NCBI RefSeq assembly: GCF_001905655.1
Contig: NZ_JMHT01000074.1
Location: 20,282-84,281 of the forward strand
Reading direction: 5' to 3'
Length of the DNA stretch: 64,000 bases
Source of the DNA: Mycobacterium sp. ST-F2
GTDB lineage: Bacteria; Actinomycetota; Actinomycetes; Mycobacteriales; Mycobacteriaceae
Positions 1-8,003 of the stretch are shown piece by piece. How positions within the stretch are numbered: position 1 is the stretch's first letter; each line of letters begins with the position of its first letter. The notes beneath the pieces are model-generated. The model made no database searches. It was not told where the DNA came from and saw only the letters and a list, made by a program, of their open reading frames with translations. Both the position numbers and the translations under genes were made by a program.

Positions 1-51
1 GTCGAGCAGCGCGCGCCGGTTGGGTTCGGCGACTGCTTCGAAGACGTCCAT
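1..51 (-). CDS. ArsR-family transcriptional regulator, N-terminus only (gene runs off the window)
   Basis: Reading the minus strand from an ATG at 51 gives MDVFEAVAEPNRRALLD, the usual opening of ArsR/SmtB winged-helix repressors, where an alpha-1 helix with the pattern xxAxPxRRxIL(D/E) begins the fold. Only 17 codons are inside the window, so the effector-binding site cannot be seen. A 14-bp perfect palindrome sits about 18 bp upstream of the ATG, which fits autoregulation. The family assignment rests on this short N-terminus alone; the pattern is distinctive but the product beyond residue 17 is unknown. Confidence 0.65.
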   Translation of the reverse strand, partial: MDVFEAVAEPNRRALLD

Positions 52-69
52 GCGGCCAGTATGCCTAGA

Positions 70-83
70 CATCTATATAGATG
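70..83. promoter_or_regulatory. Palindrome CATCTATATAGATG, candidate ArsR operator
   Basis: The 14 bases form a perfect AT-rich inverted repeat in otherwise GC-rich DNA. It lies between the ArsR start at 51 (minus strand) and the end of the TetR gene at 107, where the ArsR promoter should be. The core TATATA could also be a -10 element. Its role as an operator is inferred. Confidence 0.5.
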
Positions 84-106
84 CAACTGAATATTCTGCC
101 GTCTGC

Positions 107-739
107 TCAATCCGCCGTTTGCAGATAGGCGACCAGCGCGTTGGTCAACCCGCGCCGCGCAACATCGAGGTCTGCATAGGAACCCAGTTGCCGCTCGGAG
201 ACCAGGCCGCGCATCGCGCCCGGAATCAAGGTGGCGACCTCACGGACGCGTTCGGGGTCGGCGCCGAGGTCCTCGAAAGCGTTGCGGCAGATCTGCAGCC
301 ACGACTGGCCCCAGGAATGCAATTCGGCTGCGGTCCTTGGGTATAACCGCTCCAGTTCTGCATGATCGCGGGGCAGTGCGGCGCGTAGGTTCTCGATGGC
401 CCGTGAATCGGGGGAGTCCAGGCCCGCGTAGAGAGTGTCGATGATGGTGGCGACGCGATTGCTCAGCAGGGCGTCGGAACTGATGGATGCGAACACGTCG
501 GCCCTGCGTTCGGCCGTACGGTGAAGCACGGCGGCCCAGAAGCCGTCGGCGTCGCCGAATTGGTATTGCACGGCACCCCAGGTCGCGCCGATGTCCTTGG
601 CAATCCGATTGGCCGAGACTGATCCGGGATCGCCCGAGGCCAGCGACTTCAGCGCGGCCTCCAGCATGTTCTCGCGGGTCGCCTGGCCGCGCCGATTCGT
701 GCGCCGCGCCGGCGTCGACGCCTCCGTCGTATCGGTCAT
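107..739 (-). CDS. TetR/AcrR-family transcriptional regulator
   Basis: A 210-residue protein from the ATG at 739. After a short basic leader (ARRTNRRGQATRENML) comes a TetR helix-turn-helix region: VSANRIAKDIGATWGAVQYQ is the recognition segment at about residues 44-63. The rest is a helical ligand-binding domain with no diagnostic residues. An in-frame ATG at 766 would add nine residues and the frame stays open to 901, but the family pattern begins after MTDTTEAS. The gene diverges from the Rieske oxygenase gene at 818, and a 78-bp gap separates the starts, so it probably regulates that oxygenase pair and itself. The ligand cannot be deduced; steroid or hydrophobic aromatic compounds are a guess from the neighbour. 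Confidence 0.85.
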   Translation of the reverse strand: MTDTTEASTPARRTNRRGQATRENMLEAALKSLASGDPGSVSANRIAKDIGATWGAVQYQFGDADGFWAAVLHRTAERRADVFASISSDALLSNRVATIIDTLYAGLDSPDSRAIENLRAALPRDHAELERLYPRTAAELHSWGQSWLQICRNAFEDLGADPERVREVATLIPGAMRGLVSERQLGSYADLDVARRGLTNALVAYLQTAD

Positions 740-804
740 CTTCGAAGGATATCCCGCTGGAACCATTTTGATAGAGGGTGCTATGCAACTTTCATTGACT
801 GTTC

Positions 805-817
805 TATGCTTCGGTTC
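805..817 (+). promoter_or_regulatory. Candidate -10 (TATGCT) for leaderless transcription of the Rieske gene
   Basis: TATGCT at 805-810 fits the mycobacterial -10 pattern TANNNT and lies 7 bases before the ATG at 818, where a transcript would begin on the start codon. No ribosome binding site precedes this ATG. No convincing -35 is visible 17 bp upstream, which is common for mycobacterial promoters. Confidence 0.35.
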
Positions 818-1846
818 ATGGCTAAGCCGCCTCTTTCGATGAGACCGACCGGCTGGTTTCAGGTTGCCTGGTCCGACGAGGTCGGCGTCGGTGACGTTCA
901 CACCATGAAGTACTTCGGTCGGGAGCTGGTCGCCTGGCGCTCAGAGTCTGGACGGGTCACCGTGATGGACGCCTACTGCGAACACCTGGGCGCGCACCTC
1001 GGGTTCGGTGGCACCGTGCGAGGCGAGGTGTTGCAGTGCCCCTTTCACGGTTGGCAGTGGAATCAGGAGGGGCGCAACGTCTGCATTCCCTACGAGAGCC
1101 GGCCCAACCGGGGGCGTCGCATCAAGACCTACCCGGTTACCGAGCGCAACGCATCGATCTATGTGTGGCATGACCTCCAGGACCGTGACCCGTTCTTCGA
1201 TGCTCCCGATGTTTTCGCCAGTTTCGGTGACGGAAGCAGCGCAGCGGATTACTACCCGCAGCAGCGGTTGTTCGAGCAGGGCCGTGAGATGCACCCCCAG
1301 TATGTGCTCGAAAACGGCGTAGACTCCGCCCATTTCAAATATGTCCACGGGACACCGATCAATCCGGTCTTCACCCGGCACGACTTTGATGGCCCGGTGT
1401 CCTACGTCGATTTCACCATCACCTTCGAAGGCGACGACGGCCAGCGGATCGAGGACATCAACAGCGGAGTGGAGGCAATCAACGGCGGCCTCGGCATCGC
1501 GGTGACCAAGAGTTGGGGAATGATCGACAATCGCACGATCTCGGCCATCACCCCTGTCGACGACAGCACCTCCGATATCCGTTTCATGGTCTACATCGGG
1601 CGGCCCAAGGGCGACGTGCGTAACCCCGATCGGGCTCGTGTCAGGGCCGAGGAGTTCGGCGCCGAAGTCATCCGGCAGTTCCGCCAGGACATCCACATCT
1701 GGTCGCACCAGCGCTATTCCGATCCGCCCGCTCTGGCCAGCTCGGAACTCGAAGGATTCACCGCGATCCGCAACTGGGCATTGAAGTTCTACCCTGACGG
1801 CAAAGGTGGCAGCGCCGCCGACCTGGCTGCCCGATCCCCGCACTGA
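818..1846 (+). CDS. Rieske [2Fe-2S] non-heme iron oxygenase, KshA/aromatic-ring-hydroxylase type
   Basis: A 342-residue oxygenase subunit. The Rieske site is C54-x-H56 (CEH) and C74-x2-H77 (CPFHGW), which holds the [2Fe-2S] cluster. The mononuclear iron facial triad follows in ENGVDSAHFKYVH near residues 155-167. Single-component oxygenases of this length (KshA, carnitine oxygenase and relatives) hydroxylate or demethylate hydrophobic substrates using electrons from a separate reductase. None is adjacent, so a distant partner is needed. The ATG at 806 four codons upstream is possible, but 818 matches the probable leaderless promoter. It is divergent from a TetR gene and 32 bp ahead of an NAD(P)-binding oxidoreductase, probably its operon partner. 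A steroid substrate is a family-based inference only. Confidence 0.88.
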   Translation: MAKPPLSMRPTGWFQVAWSDEVGVGDVHTMKYFGRELVAWRSESGRVTVMDAYCEHLGAHLGFGGTVRGEVLQCPFHGWQWNQEGRNVCIPYESRPNRGRRIKTYPVTERNASIYVWHDLQDRDPFFDAPDVFASFGDGSSAADYYPQQRLFEQGREMHPQYVLENGVDSAHFKYVHGTPINPVFTRHDFDGPVSYVDFTITFEGDDGQRIEDINSGVEAINGGLGIAVTKSWGMIDNRTISAITPVDDSTSDIRFMVYIGRPKGDVRNPDRARVRAEEFGAEVIRQFRQDIHIWSHQRYSDPPALASSELEGFTAIRNWALKFYPDGKGGSAADLAARSPH

Positions 1847-1878
1847 TCAAGACCATTCTCGAGAAGGAAGGCATCGCC

Positions 1879-2952
1879 ATGCCGATTACTGTTTTTCAGG
1901 TCGCGACCGGCAACGTCGGCTCCGAGATGATCAAGCGGATAGCGGATCGACCGGATCTCGAACTTGTTGGTGTGCACTGCTATTCGCCGGACAAAGTCGG
2001 CAAGGACGCCGGCGAACTCGCCGGCATAGCGCCGAACGGTGTGATCGCCACCGGAACGATCGAGGAAATCATCGCCGCCAAGCCTGATGTGCTGACCTTC
2101 CACGGCGTATTCCCCGACGAAGATCTCTATGTCAAGGTGCTCGAGGCCGGCATCAACATCGTCACCACCGCCGACTGGATCACCGGCTTCCACCGCGATA
2201 CCAATCACCCGCACCACTCGGGTAAGCCCGTCACGCAGCTGCTCCAAGAGGCCTGCGAGAAGGGCAATTCCACGTTCTACGGCACGGGTATGAATCCGGG
2301 TCTCAATCAGATCCTCGGGGTGGTGTGTTCGGCCGACGTCGCCGAGATCGAGAACGTCACCACCATCGAGTCCGTCGACGTGTCCTGCCATCACTCGAAA
2401 GACACCTGGATCGAGGTGGGATACGGTCTGCCCGTTGATGATCCGTCGATCCCGGGCAAGCTGCGGAAATACACGGAGGTCTTCGCCGACTCGGTCTACA
2501 TGATGGCCGACTGCTTCGGGCTCGAGCTCGACGAGGTGAAATTCGAATACGAGCTCGGTGCCTGCACCAAGGATGTCGACCTGGGCTGGTACACGCTGCC
2601 CAAGGGCTCACTCGGCGGCAACTACATCAAGTACCAGGGCATGGTCGACGGTGTGCCGCGCGTCGAGACCCACCTCGAATGGCAGATGACGCCGCACACC
2701 GAACCGCACTGGAACATCAAGGGCTGCTACATCACTCAGATCAAGGGCGATCCCTGCGTCTACAACAAACACATGATCTACCCGAAACCCGGTGTGGACC
2801 TGTCCAATCCGGACAACTTCGCCTCGATCGGCATGACGGTCACAGGAATGCCCGCGCTCAACGCCATCAAGTCCGTGGTCGCAGCCCGTCCCGGCATCAT
2901 CACCAGCGCCGACCTGCCGCTGCGCGGCTTCGCCGGACGATTCAAGCTCTAG
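1879..2952 (+). CDS. NAD(P)-binding oxidoreductase, dihydrodipicolinate-reductase-like
   Basis: A 357-residue protein with an N-terminal Rossmann segment (VFQVATGNVGSEMI, residues 5-18) and a PDVLTFHGVFP strand typical of DHDPR/homoserine-dehydrogenase-fold enzymes. Proteins of this kind are common in mycobacteria beside lipid or xenobiotic catabolism genes and are usually annotated dihydrodipicolinate reductase, but they are longer than DapB and lack its HHxxKxDAPSG lysine-biosynthesis motif, so a role in lysine synthesis is not supported. A good ribosome binding site (AAGGAAGG) precedes the ATG. The gene lies 32 bp after the Rieske oxygenase and is probably co-transcribed, suggesting it oxidises or reduces an intermediate of the same pathway. 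The substrate is unknown. Confidence 0.78.
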   Translation: MPITVFQVATGNVGSEMIKRIADRPDLELVGVHCYSPDKVGKDAGELAGIAPNGVIATGTIEEIIAAKPDVLTFHGVFPDEDLYVKVLEAGINIVTTADWITGFHRDTNHPHHSGKPVTQLLQEACEKGNSTFYGTGMNPGLNQILGVVCSADVAEIENVTTIESVDVSCHHSKDTWIEVGYGLPVDDPSIPGKLRKYTEVFADSVYMMADCFGLELDEVKFEYELGACTKDVDLGWYTLPKGSLGGNYIKYQGMVDGVPRVETHLEWQMTPHTEPHWNIKGCYITQIKGDPCVYNKHMIYPKPGVDLSNPDNFASIGMTVTGMPALNAIKSVVAARPGIITSADLPLRGFAGRFKL

Positions 2953-3315
2953 CCGTACTGGGCAGTGAGGCTGGTGACGGTCGCCTGATCGCTGGTGGAC
3001 CTTCAAGGCTGAGGCGCGTTGTTACTTGTCAACGCGGGTCAGCGGGGTGGGTTTGTGCTACAGCCCGGCGAATGTCGATGAAACCCTCCGCCTGCGACAT
3101 CGGCAATTCTCTATCAATTTCCGCGGCAGACCCATCCAACACGGCCTGGGCTTCGAATCCCGGTTGCTCGCTCTGGCGAACGGTGCCGGAACCGAGACAT
3201 GTCCTGACCAACACGTACGCGCGCGGATCGTCACCGTGGCCGGTCTGACCGACGCGTACCCCGATCAAGTGCTACCTGACCCGTTGCCGGGACCAGGTGC
3301 CATGAGAGGACGTCC
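2953..3315. other. Intergenic region with no supportable gene
   Basis: About 360 bp separate the oxidoreductase from the first mycolate methyltransferase. Short open frames exist on both strands (3026-3319 plus, 3029-3268 minus), but neither has a ribosome binding site, recognisable domain or convincing codon pattern. The segment GCTTCGAATCCCGG near 3150 resembles a tRNA T-arm by chance; no acceptor stem or anticodon arm can be folded around it. The promoter of the methyltransferase pair should lie here but no element stands out. Confidence 0.5.
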
Positions 3316-4179
3316 ATGACTGCAAAGCTCAAACCTCACTTCGAGGACGTGCAGGCGCACTACGACCTGTCAGATGACTTTTTCCGGTTGTTTCTGGATC
3401 CCAGCCAGACGTACAGCTGTGCGTTCTTCGAGCACGACGGCATGACCCTGGAGCAGGCCCAGATGGCCAAGATCGACTTGGCTCTCGGCAAATTGGGTCT
3501 GAGACCCGGTATGACGTTGCTCGATATCGGCTGCGGCTGGGGTGCCGCGATGCGGCGGGCGGTCGAGAGCTACGACGTCGACGTCATCGGTCTGACGCTG
3601 TCGAAGAACCAGGCCGCCCACGTCGAACAACTTCTGGGCACGATGAACACGACGAGGTCCCGTCGGGTGTTATTGGAAGGGTGGGAGCAATTCGAGGGTT
3701 CGGTTGATCGGATCGTGTCCATCGGGGCGTTCGAGCACTTCGGCCACGATCGGTATCCGGCGTTTTTTCGCATGGCCTACGACGCGCTGCCCGCTGATGG
3801 CAGCATGCTGCTGCACACCATCTGCGGTATCGAACCGCGCCGGGCTGCGGAACTCGGCATACCTCTGACCTTCGAGTTGGCCCGGTTCGTCAAATTCATC
3901 CTCACCGAGATCTTTCCCGGCGGACGACTGCCATCGGTTCCGATGGTCCATGAGCTGGCCACCGCCGCGGGCTTCCGGATAACTCGGGTCCAATCGCTGC
4001 AGCCGCACTACGCGCGGACCCTGGACCTGTGGGCAGCGTCGCTCGAGGCCCACCGCGATGAGGCGATCGCCATCCAATCGGTGCAGGTCTACGACCGGTA
4101 CATGAAATATCTGACTGGCTGTGCGGATATGTTCCGCCTCGGTCAAGTCGACGTGAACCAATTCACCCTGGAGAAATAG
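3316..4179 (+). CDS. Cyclopropane/mycolic acid S-adenosylmethionine methyltransferase (CmaA/MmaA/PcaA family), copy 1
   Basis: A 287-residue enzyme that modifies double bonds of meromycolate chains using S-adenosylmethionine. The N-terminal signature HFEDVQAHYDLSDDFF is characteristic of mycobacterial mycolate methyltransferases, the SAM loop is LLDIGCGWG at about residues 73-81, and YSCAFFE is the substrate-channel motif. The length matches the 287-301-residue family. Family members differ in product (cis or trans cyclopropane, hydroxymycolate, methyl branch) and the sequence alone does not decide which. A ribosome binding site, GAGAGGAC, precedes the ATG. It is followed 78 bp later by a clear paralogue, so the pair arose by tandem duplication; this copy is the more diverged in its C-terminal half. 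Confidence 0.93.
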   Translation: MTAKLKPHFEDVQAHYDLSDDFFRLFLDPSQTYSCAFFEHDGMTLEQAQMAKIDLALGKLGLRPGMTLLDIGCGWGAAMRRAVESYDVDVIGLTLSKNQAAHVEQLLGTMNTTRSRRVLLEGWEQFEGSVDRIVSIGAFEHFGHDRYPAFFRMAYDALPADGSMLLHTICGIEPRRAAELGIPLTFELARFVKFILTEIFPGGRLPSVPMVHELATAAGFRITRVQSLQPHYARTLDLWAASLEAHRDEAIAIQSVQVYDRYMKYLTGCADMFRLGQVDVNQFTLEK

Positions 4180-4257
4180 TGGATCGGACTGTGACTCATT
4201 ACCGGACTGGCCTGAACATGCTGAGCACTGCTGTGCTCAGTGGGGAGGGAGAAATTC

Positions 4258-5142
4258 GTGGCAACTGATTCTCGTGACGATATGCGTCCGCATTTCGAGG
4301 ACGTCCAAGCCCACTACGACCTATCTGACGATTTCTTCGCCCTGTTCCAGGATCCTTCACGTACCTATAGCTGCGCTTATTTCGAACCGGAGAGTTTGAC
4401 CTTGGAGCAGGCGCAGATCGCGAAGATCGACCTGAACCTCGACAAGCTGGACCTCAAGCCGGGGATGACGTTGTTGGACATCGGCTGCGGCTGGGGCGCC
4501 ACTGCCAAACGCGCGGTCGAGAAGTATGACGTCAACGTCATTGGACTGACGTTGTCGAAGAACCAACGAACCTATACCCAGCAACTCCTGGACACCATCG
4601 ACACCACGCGAACCCGGCGCGTGCTGTTGCATGGTTGGGAGGAGTTCGACGAACCTGTCGACAGAATCGTATCCATCGAAGCCTTCGAGCACTTCGGGTT
4701 CGAACGCTATGTGGAATTCTTCAAGAAATGTTTCGATATTCTGCCCGGAGACGGCCGGATGACGATTCAGAGCAGCGTCGGCTATCACCCGTATGATTTG
4801 CACGCGGACGGAAAGCAGATCACCTTCGAGACCGCGCGATTCATCAAATTCATTGTCACCGAGATTTTTCCGGGCGGGCGGATCCCGACCACCGAGATGA
4901 TGATTGAACACGGTGAACGAGCCGGCTTCGATGTTCCCGAGGCGGTGTCGCTTCGGTCGCACTATATCCGGACGTTGAATATCTGGGGCAACGCGCTGGA
5001 GGCCAATTACGAAAAGGCCGTCGAGGTCCAGTCAGAAGAGGTCTATCAACGCTTCATGAAATACCTCCGCGGGTGCGAACGCTACTTCACCGAAGGTTTG
5101 CTCGACGTCACCCTCGCCGCGTACCACAAACAGGCGAATTAG
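4258..5142 (+). CDS. Cyclopropane/mycolic acid S-adenosylmethionine methyltransferase, copy 2
   Basis: A 294-residue paralogue of the preceding gene, with the same HFEDVQAHYDLSDDFF opening, SAM motif LLDIGCGWG and YSCAYFE. I place the start at the GTG at 4258, because the GGGGAGGGAG ribosome binding site lies just ahead of it; the frame also allows a GTG at 4240 inside that site. The segment ITFETARFIKFIVTEIFPGG is typical of CmaA2/MmaA proteins. Its closer fit to the family pattern suggests it keeps the ancestral activity. The gene converges with the flavoprotein gene at 5212-6435. The exact mycolate product cannot be assigned from sequence. Confidence 0.93.
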   Translation: MATDSRDDMRPHFEDVQAHYDLSDDFFALFQDPSRTYSCAYFEPESLTLEQAQIAKIDLNLDKLDLKPGMTLLDIGCGWGATAKRAVEKYDVNVIGLTLSKNQRTYTQQLLDTIDTTRTRRVLLHGWEEFDEPVDRIVSIEAFEHFGFERYVEFFKKCFDILPGDGRMTIQSSVGYHPYDLHADGKQITFETARFIKFIVTEIFPGGRIPTTEMMIEHGERAGFDVPEAVSLRSHYIRTLNIWGNALEANYEKAVEVQSEEVYQRFMKYLRGCERYFTEGLLDVTLAAYHKQAN

Positions 5143-5211
5143 GGCGGATGGGCGGCTGTGGAGGCGGCTCGAGGCCGTCGCAGGCTTCGGGTCACCTCCA
5201 CACAGCCGTGG

Positions 5212-6435
5212 CTAGCAGTTCCTCCGTGACGTGTGCGTGTCGCACGCGCCCGGGGATTCTCGTCGCGGGTCGGTCCACTGTTCCCAGAACAGCATGCGGG
5301 CTCGAAACGACGGATTGCCGACGGCGTCGAGTACGTGTAGTCCGGCACTGGCGATGGCCGGTATGCCGACCATCTTGTGGAACCAGCGGCCGCGCCGGTA
5401 TTCCGTGCCCCAGGCCTCCTCTACCCGCTGGGTGTAGTTGGTGAAATCGTCGGGACCGCCGTTGGTCAGAGCCGCGATGGCGCATTCACCGGCGGCCAGC
5501 CCGGACTGCAGGGCTTTTGATATCCCCGCCCCTGATGCCGGCCGAGCGGCGCCGAGAGCATCCCCGGCGAACAGGACGCCGGGTCGCCACGGCGGCCAGG
5601 TGGTGAATCCCATTGGTAGTCGCCAGGCTTGCAGGGCTTTGGCTTTCATCAATTCGTGGGTCGTCGGCAGCTGCCAGTCGGCGGGGAGATCGGCGAGAAA
5701 CTGGCCCAGCAGCTCTGTTGCGTTGATCTGATGCCATTTCTTGTAGCTGTTGACGTACCCCAGTCCGATGTTGACTCGGCCGCCGCCGAGGGGGAACACC
5801 CAGCCGTAGCCGGGCAGTTGATCGCCTCGGAACTTGAGCTGCAGATGGACGTCGAGGGAGTCGACGTCGGGGCGGTTGGCCGTCATTTCAGCGCGGATCG
5901 CGATGGCGGCGTAGCCGTTGTAGCGGGAGGTGAGGTTCAGCGTCCGCTTCAGCGGGGAATGGGCGCCGTCAGCCGCGATCACCGCATCGGCGCGGACCCG
6001 TTCTCCGCTCTTGAGGACCACCCCACAGACCCGGCCACGGTCATCGACGATCGCCGATGCGACTTCGGCGCCGCGGCGCACCTCGGCCCCGCAGTACTCG
6101 GCACGGTCAAGCAACATCAGATCCAGCTCCAGACGCCGCGCCACATGGCCGTGATCGGGCATTCCCGGACGGTCCGGGAATGCCAGGTCCCACCGGTTCG
6201 GGCTGTAGACGGTGGCTCTGTTGACTCGATGGAATTTCGCGACCTGCTCGGCCAAACCCATTTTCTGGATGAAGCTGACCGCCCGCGGCGTGAGACCGTC
6301 GCCGCACGGTTTGTCACGCGGAAACTGCGCCTTGTCGAACACCACAACCCGGGCACCGGTCTGCGCTGCCTGCCATGCGGCGGCCGCGCCGGCGGGACCG
6401 CCGCCCACAATCGCCACGTCGTAGTGCTGCGTCAT
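5212..6435 (-). CDS. Geranylgeranyl-reductase-family FAD flavoprotein (MenJ-like)
   Basis: A 407-residue FAD enzyme. The N-terminus carries the dinucleotide motif GGGPAGAAAAW (residues 11-21), then FDKAQFPRDKPCGDGLTPRA, the hallmark of geranylgeranyl reductases. A second FAD motif, GVLFAGDALGAARPASGAGI, lies near residues 288-307. The family saturates isoprenoid double bonds; in mycobacteria MenJ reduces one isoprene unit of menaquinone, while archaeal relatives reduce phospholipid chains. The C-terminus is rich in Arg/Thr/Ser and extends beyond the conserved fold. Its neighbours are mycolate methyltransferases rather than menaquinone genes, so this may be a second copy acting on another prenyl or lipid chain. 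The specific substrate is uncertain. Confidence 0.85.
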   Translation of the reverse strand: MTQHYDVAIVGGGPAGAAAAWQAAQTGARVVVFDKAQFPRDKPCGDGLTPRAVSFIQKMGLAEQVAKFHRVNRATVYSPNRWDLAFPDRPGMPDHGHVARRLELDLMLLDRAEYCGAEVRRGAEVASAIVDDRGRVCGVVLKSGERVRADAVIAADGAHSPLKRTLNLTSRYNGYAAIAIRAEMTANRPDVDSLDVHLQLKFRGDQLPGYGWVFPLGGGRVNIGLGYVNSYKKWHQINATELLGQFLADLPADWQLPTTHELMKAKALQAWRLPMGFTTWPPWRPGVLFAGDALGAARPASGAGISKALQSGLAAGECAIAALTNGGPDDFTNYTQRVEEAWGTEYRRGRWFHKMVGIPAIASAGLHVLDAVGNPSFRARMLFWEQWTDPRRESPGACDTHTSRRNC

Positions 6436-6578
6436 GGGACCCTCACTTCCACCGGCGTCCTGAGCCTGCAGGTGCTCACATTGGTTATTCGGAACCGAGG
6501 TGAGTGCGGATGGGTGCGAGCGAACCTGCTTGGTTCAGGTGGCTGGTGCGCGTCTGGTTCGCGCAAGGGGCAGACGTG

Positions 6579-6758
6579 CAGCGCCTCCTCGGCGAGGTTG
6601 TCGAGTTCCTTGCCCTTGGTCTCGGGTCCCAGCAGGTAGCCGACGATGGCGAGTAACCAGATGGCCGACAGCGCCAGATAGGGCGTCTGGACGCCGTAAT
6701 GGCCGATGGCCCAGCCGACGCCGGTCGGCGCGGCGCCCGAACCTGCCGGCCACGCTAT
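6579..6758 (-). pseudogene. Remnant of a sugar-porter-type MFS transporter, C-terminal end only
   Basis: On the minus strand, about 60 codons read GWAIGHYGVQTPYLALSAIW followed by LLAIVGYLLGPETKGKEL. This is the last transmembrane helix of a major-facilitator permease and the PETKGK motif that closes the sugar-porter/aromatic-acid-transporter subfamily. Upstream codons in the same frame are the antisense of the acyl-CoA-dehydrogenase-like gene's end, so the first eleven or so helices are gone, and the frame runs on after the motif into unrelated sequence. No start codon or ribosome binding site fits. It is a deletion scar beside the sulfur genes; the permease may once have imported their substrate. 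Confidence 0.7.
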
Positions 6759-6810
6759 CGGGTACCGATCACCGTCTGGATATTCAGAATCCGCCGGATC
6801 GCAAGGGCAT

Positions 6811-8001
6811 TCAGATCTGCCCGTGGTTCGGCGGTGCCACGTGGGAAAGTTCCCACGCGCCGATGTGGTGGTACTTCCAGTCGACCGGGTCGTGCACGCT
6901 GTGGGTGCGGGCGTTGCGCCAGTGTCGGTCGAGGCCATGACGGCGGTCGGTTCCGCTGGCCCCGGTCAGTGCGAACAGCTGGCTGGCCACGTCGACGGCG
7001 ACGTCGCTGGCGAAGGGCTTGGCCTGGGCCACTGCGATGGAGCCGTGCGCAGCGGCGTCGGGATCACTGACGTCGAGACCGATGTCTTCGAGTTCTCTTG
7101 CCGCCCAACGTAATAACTCGATGGCCGCGCGGGTGCGGGTGGCGAGTTGGCCGAATCGCAGCTGGATGTGCGGGTCTTCGCTTGCCGAGCCGGCGCGTCC
7201 GTACCGCACCGCCTCGAAGAACGGGCGGCTACGGGTGCGGACGAACTCTCCGGCGTCGGCCAGGGCGCCCTCCGCGATGCCGGCTTCGATGGCCGCGTGC
7301 ACGAGCTGTGCGCGGGCGCCGAGAAGTTGCGGTTTCTCGAACGCCGACCAATACGGCACCACCAGGTTGCTGTCGATCGTGACGCCGTCCAGAGTGGTGG
7401 TGCCACTCACGGTGGAGCGTTGGCCCATGGCGGCCCAGTCTTCGTCGACGGTCACTCCGGGTGCGTCACGTTCGACGAACGCCAGCACCAGACGGTCATC
7501 GGGGTCGAGCGCACTGACGGCCAGCCACTGCGAGGTGATGGCACCGGTGCAGTAGTACTTGGTGCCATCTACGCGCCAGCGCGTGCCGTCGTTGCTCAGG
7601 CGCGTTTTCAGATCCTGGGCATGGTGGCCGCCGCGCTCGGCGAGCACAGGCGCGATCCGGGCACCGTTGACGACCGCAGGCAAGATGCGGGCGCGCTGCA
7701 GGGGAGTGCCGAGCAGGCACAGGATGTCCACGGCCAGGAGATGGCCTTGTGGGATCTGGGCAAGGGCCGGATCGGCCGCCGCGACGATTCTGACGACCTC
7801 GGCCACCGTCCGGGGCCCCAGCCCATCTCCGCCGTCCTCGACCGGCACCGTGATGGCCGGCAGGCCCAGGTCCCCGAACTCGGAAACTTCGGTGCGGGGC
7901 ACAGCGCCGAGCCGATCACGTTCGGCTGCACCGGGTTTCACCGCTGCCGCGAATTCCTCTGCGACGGCGACGATGTGCGCGTGCGTCCGGGGAGCTGCCA
8001 T
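6811..8001 (-). CDS. Acyl-CoA-dehydrogenase-fold flavin monooxygenase, SfnB/DszC type
   Basis: A 396-residue protein with the acyl-CoA dehydrogenase fold. The N-terminal helical domain contains LGLPAITVPVEDGGDG, the middle beta domain has WRVDGTKYYCTGA and an AMGQRSTVSGTTTLDGV strand, and the C-terminal helices end with DPVDWKYHHIGAWEL. SfnB and DszC relatives use reduced flavin to oxygenate sulfur or related substrates instead of dehydrogenating a thioester. The preceding gene, an SsuD-type FMNH2 monooxygenase, ends at 8004 and the ATG at 8001 follows its stop by two bases, so the two are translationally linked in an organosulfur operon. A TTG at 8007 is an alternative start. No flavin reductase gene is visible nearby. 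Confidence 0.85.
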   Translation of the reverse strand: MAAPRTHAHIVAVAEEFAAAVKPGAAERDRLGAVPRTEVSEFGDLGLPAITVPVEDGGDGLGPRTVAEVVRIVAAADPALAQIPQGHLLAVDILCLLGTPLQRARILPAVVNGARIAPVLAERGGHHAQDLKTRLSNDGTRWRVDGTKYYCTGAITSQWLAVSALDPDDRLVLAFVERDAPGVTVDEDWAAMGQRSTVSGTTTLDGVTIDSNLVVPYWSAFEKPQLLGARAQLVHAAIEAGIAEGALADAGEFVRTRSRPFFEAVRYGRAGSASEDPHIQLRFGQLATRTRAAIELLRWAARELEDIGLDVSDPDAAAHGSIAVAQAKPFASDVAVDVASQLFALTGASGTDRRHGLDRHWRNARTHSVHDPVDWKYHHIGAWELSHVAPPNHGQI

Positions 8002-8003
8002 GC

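Noticed and set aside
1879..2952. Lysine-biosynthesis dihydrodipicolinate reductase (dapB)
   Set aside because: It is about 100 residues longer than DapB, lacks the HHxxKxDAPSG motif and neighbours an oxygenase.
3143..3165. Possible tRNA T-arm (TTCGAATCC)
   Set aside because: No acceptor stem, anticodon arm or D arm can be placed around it.
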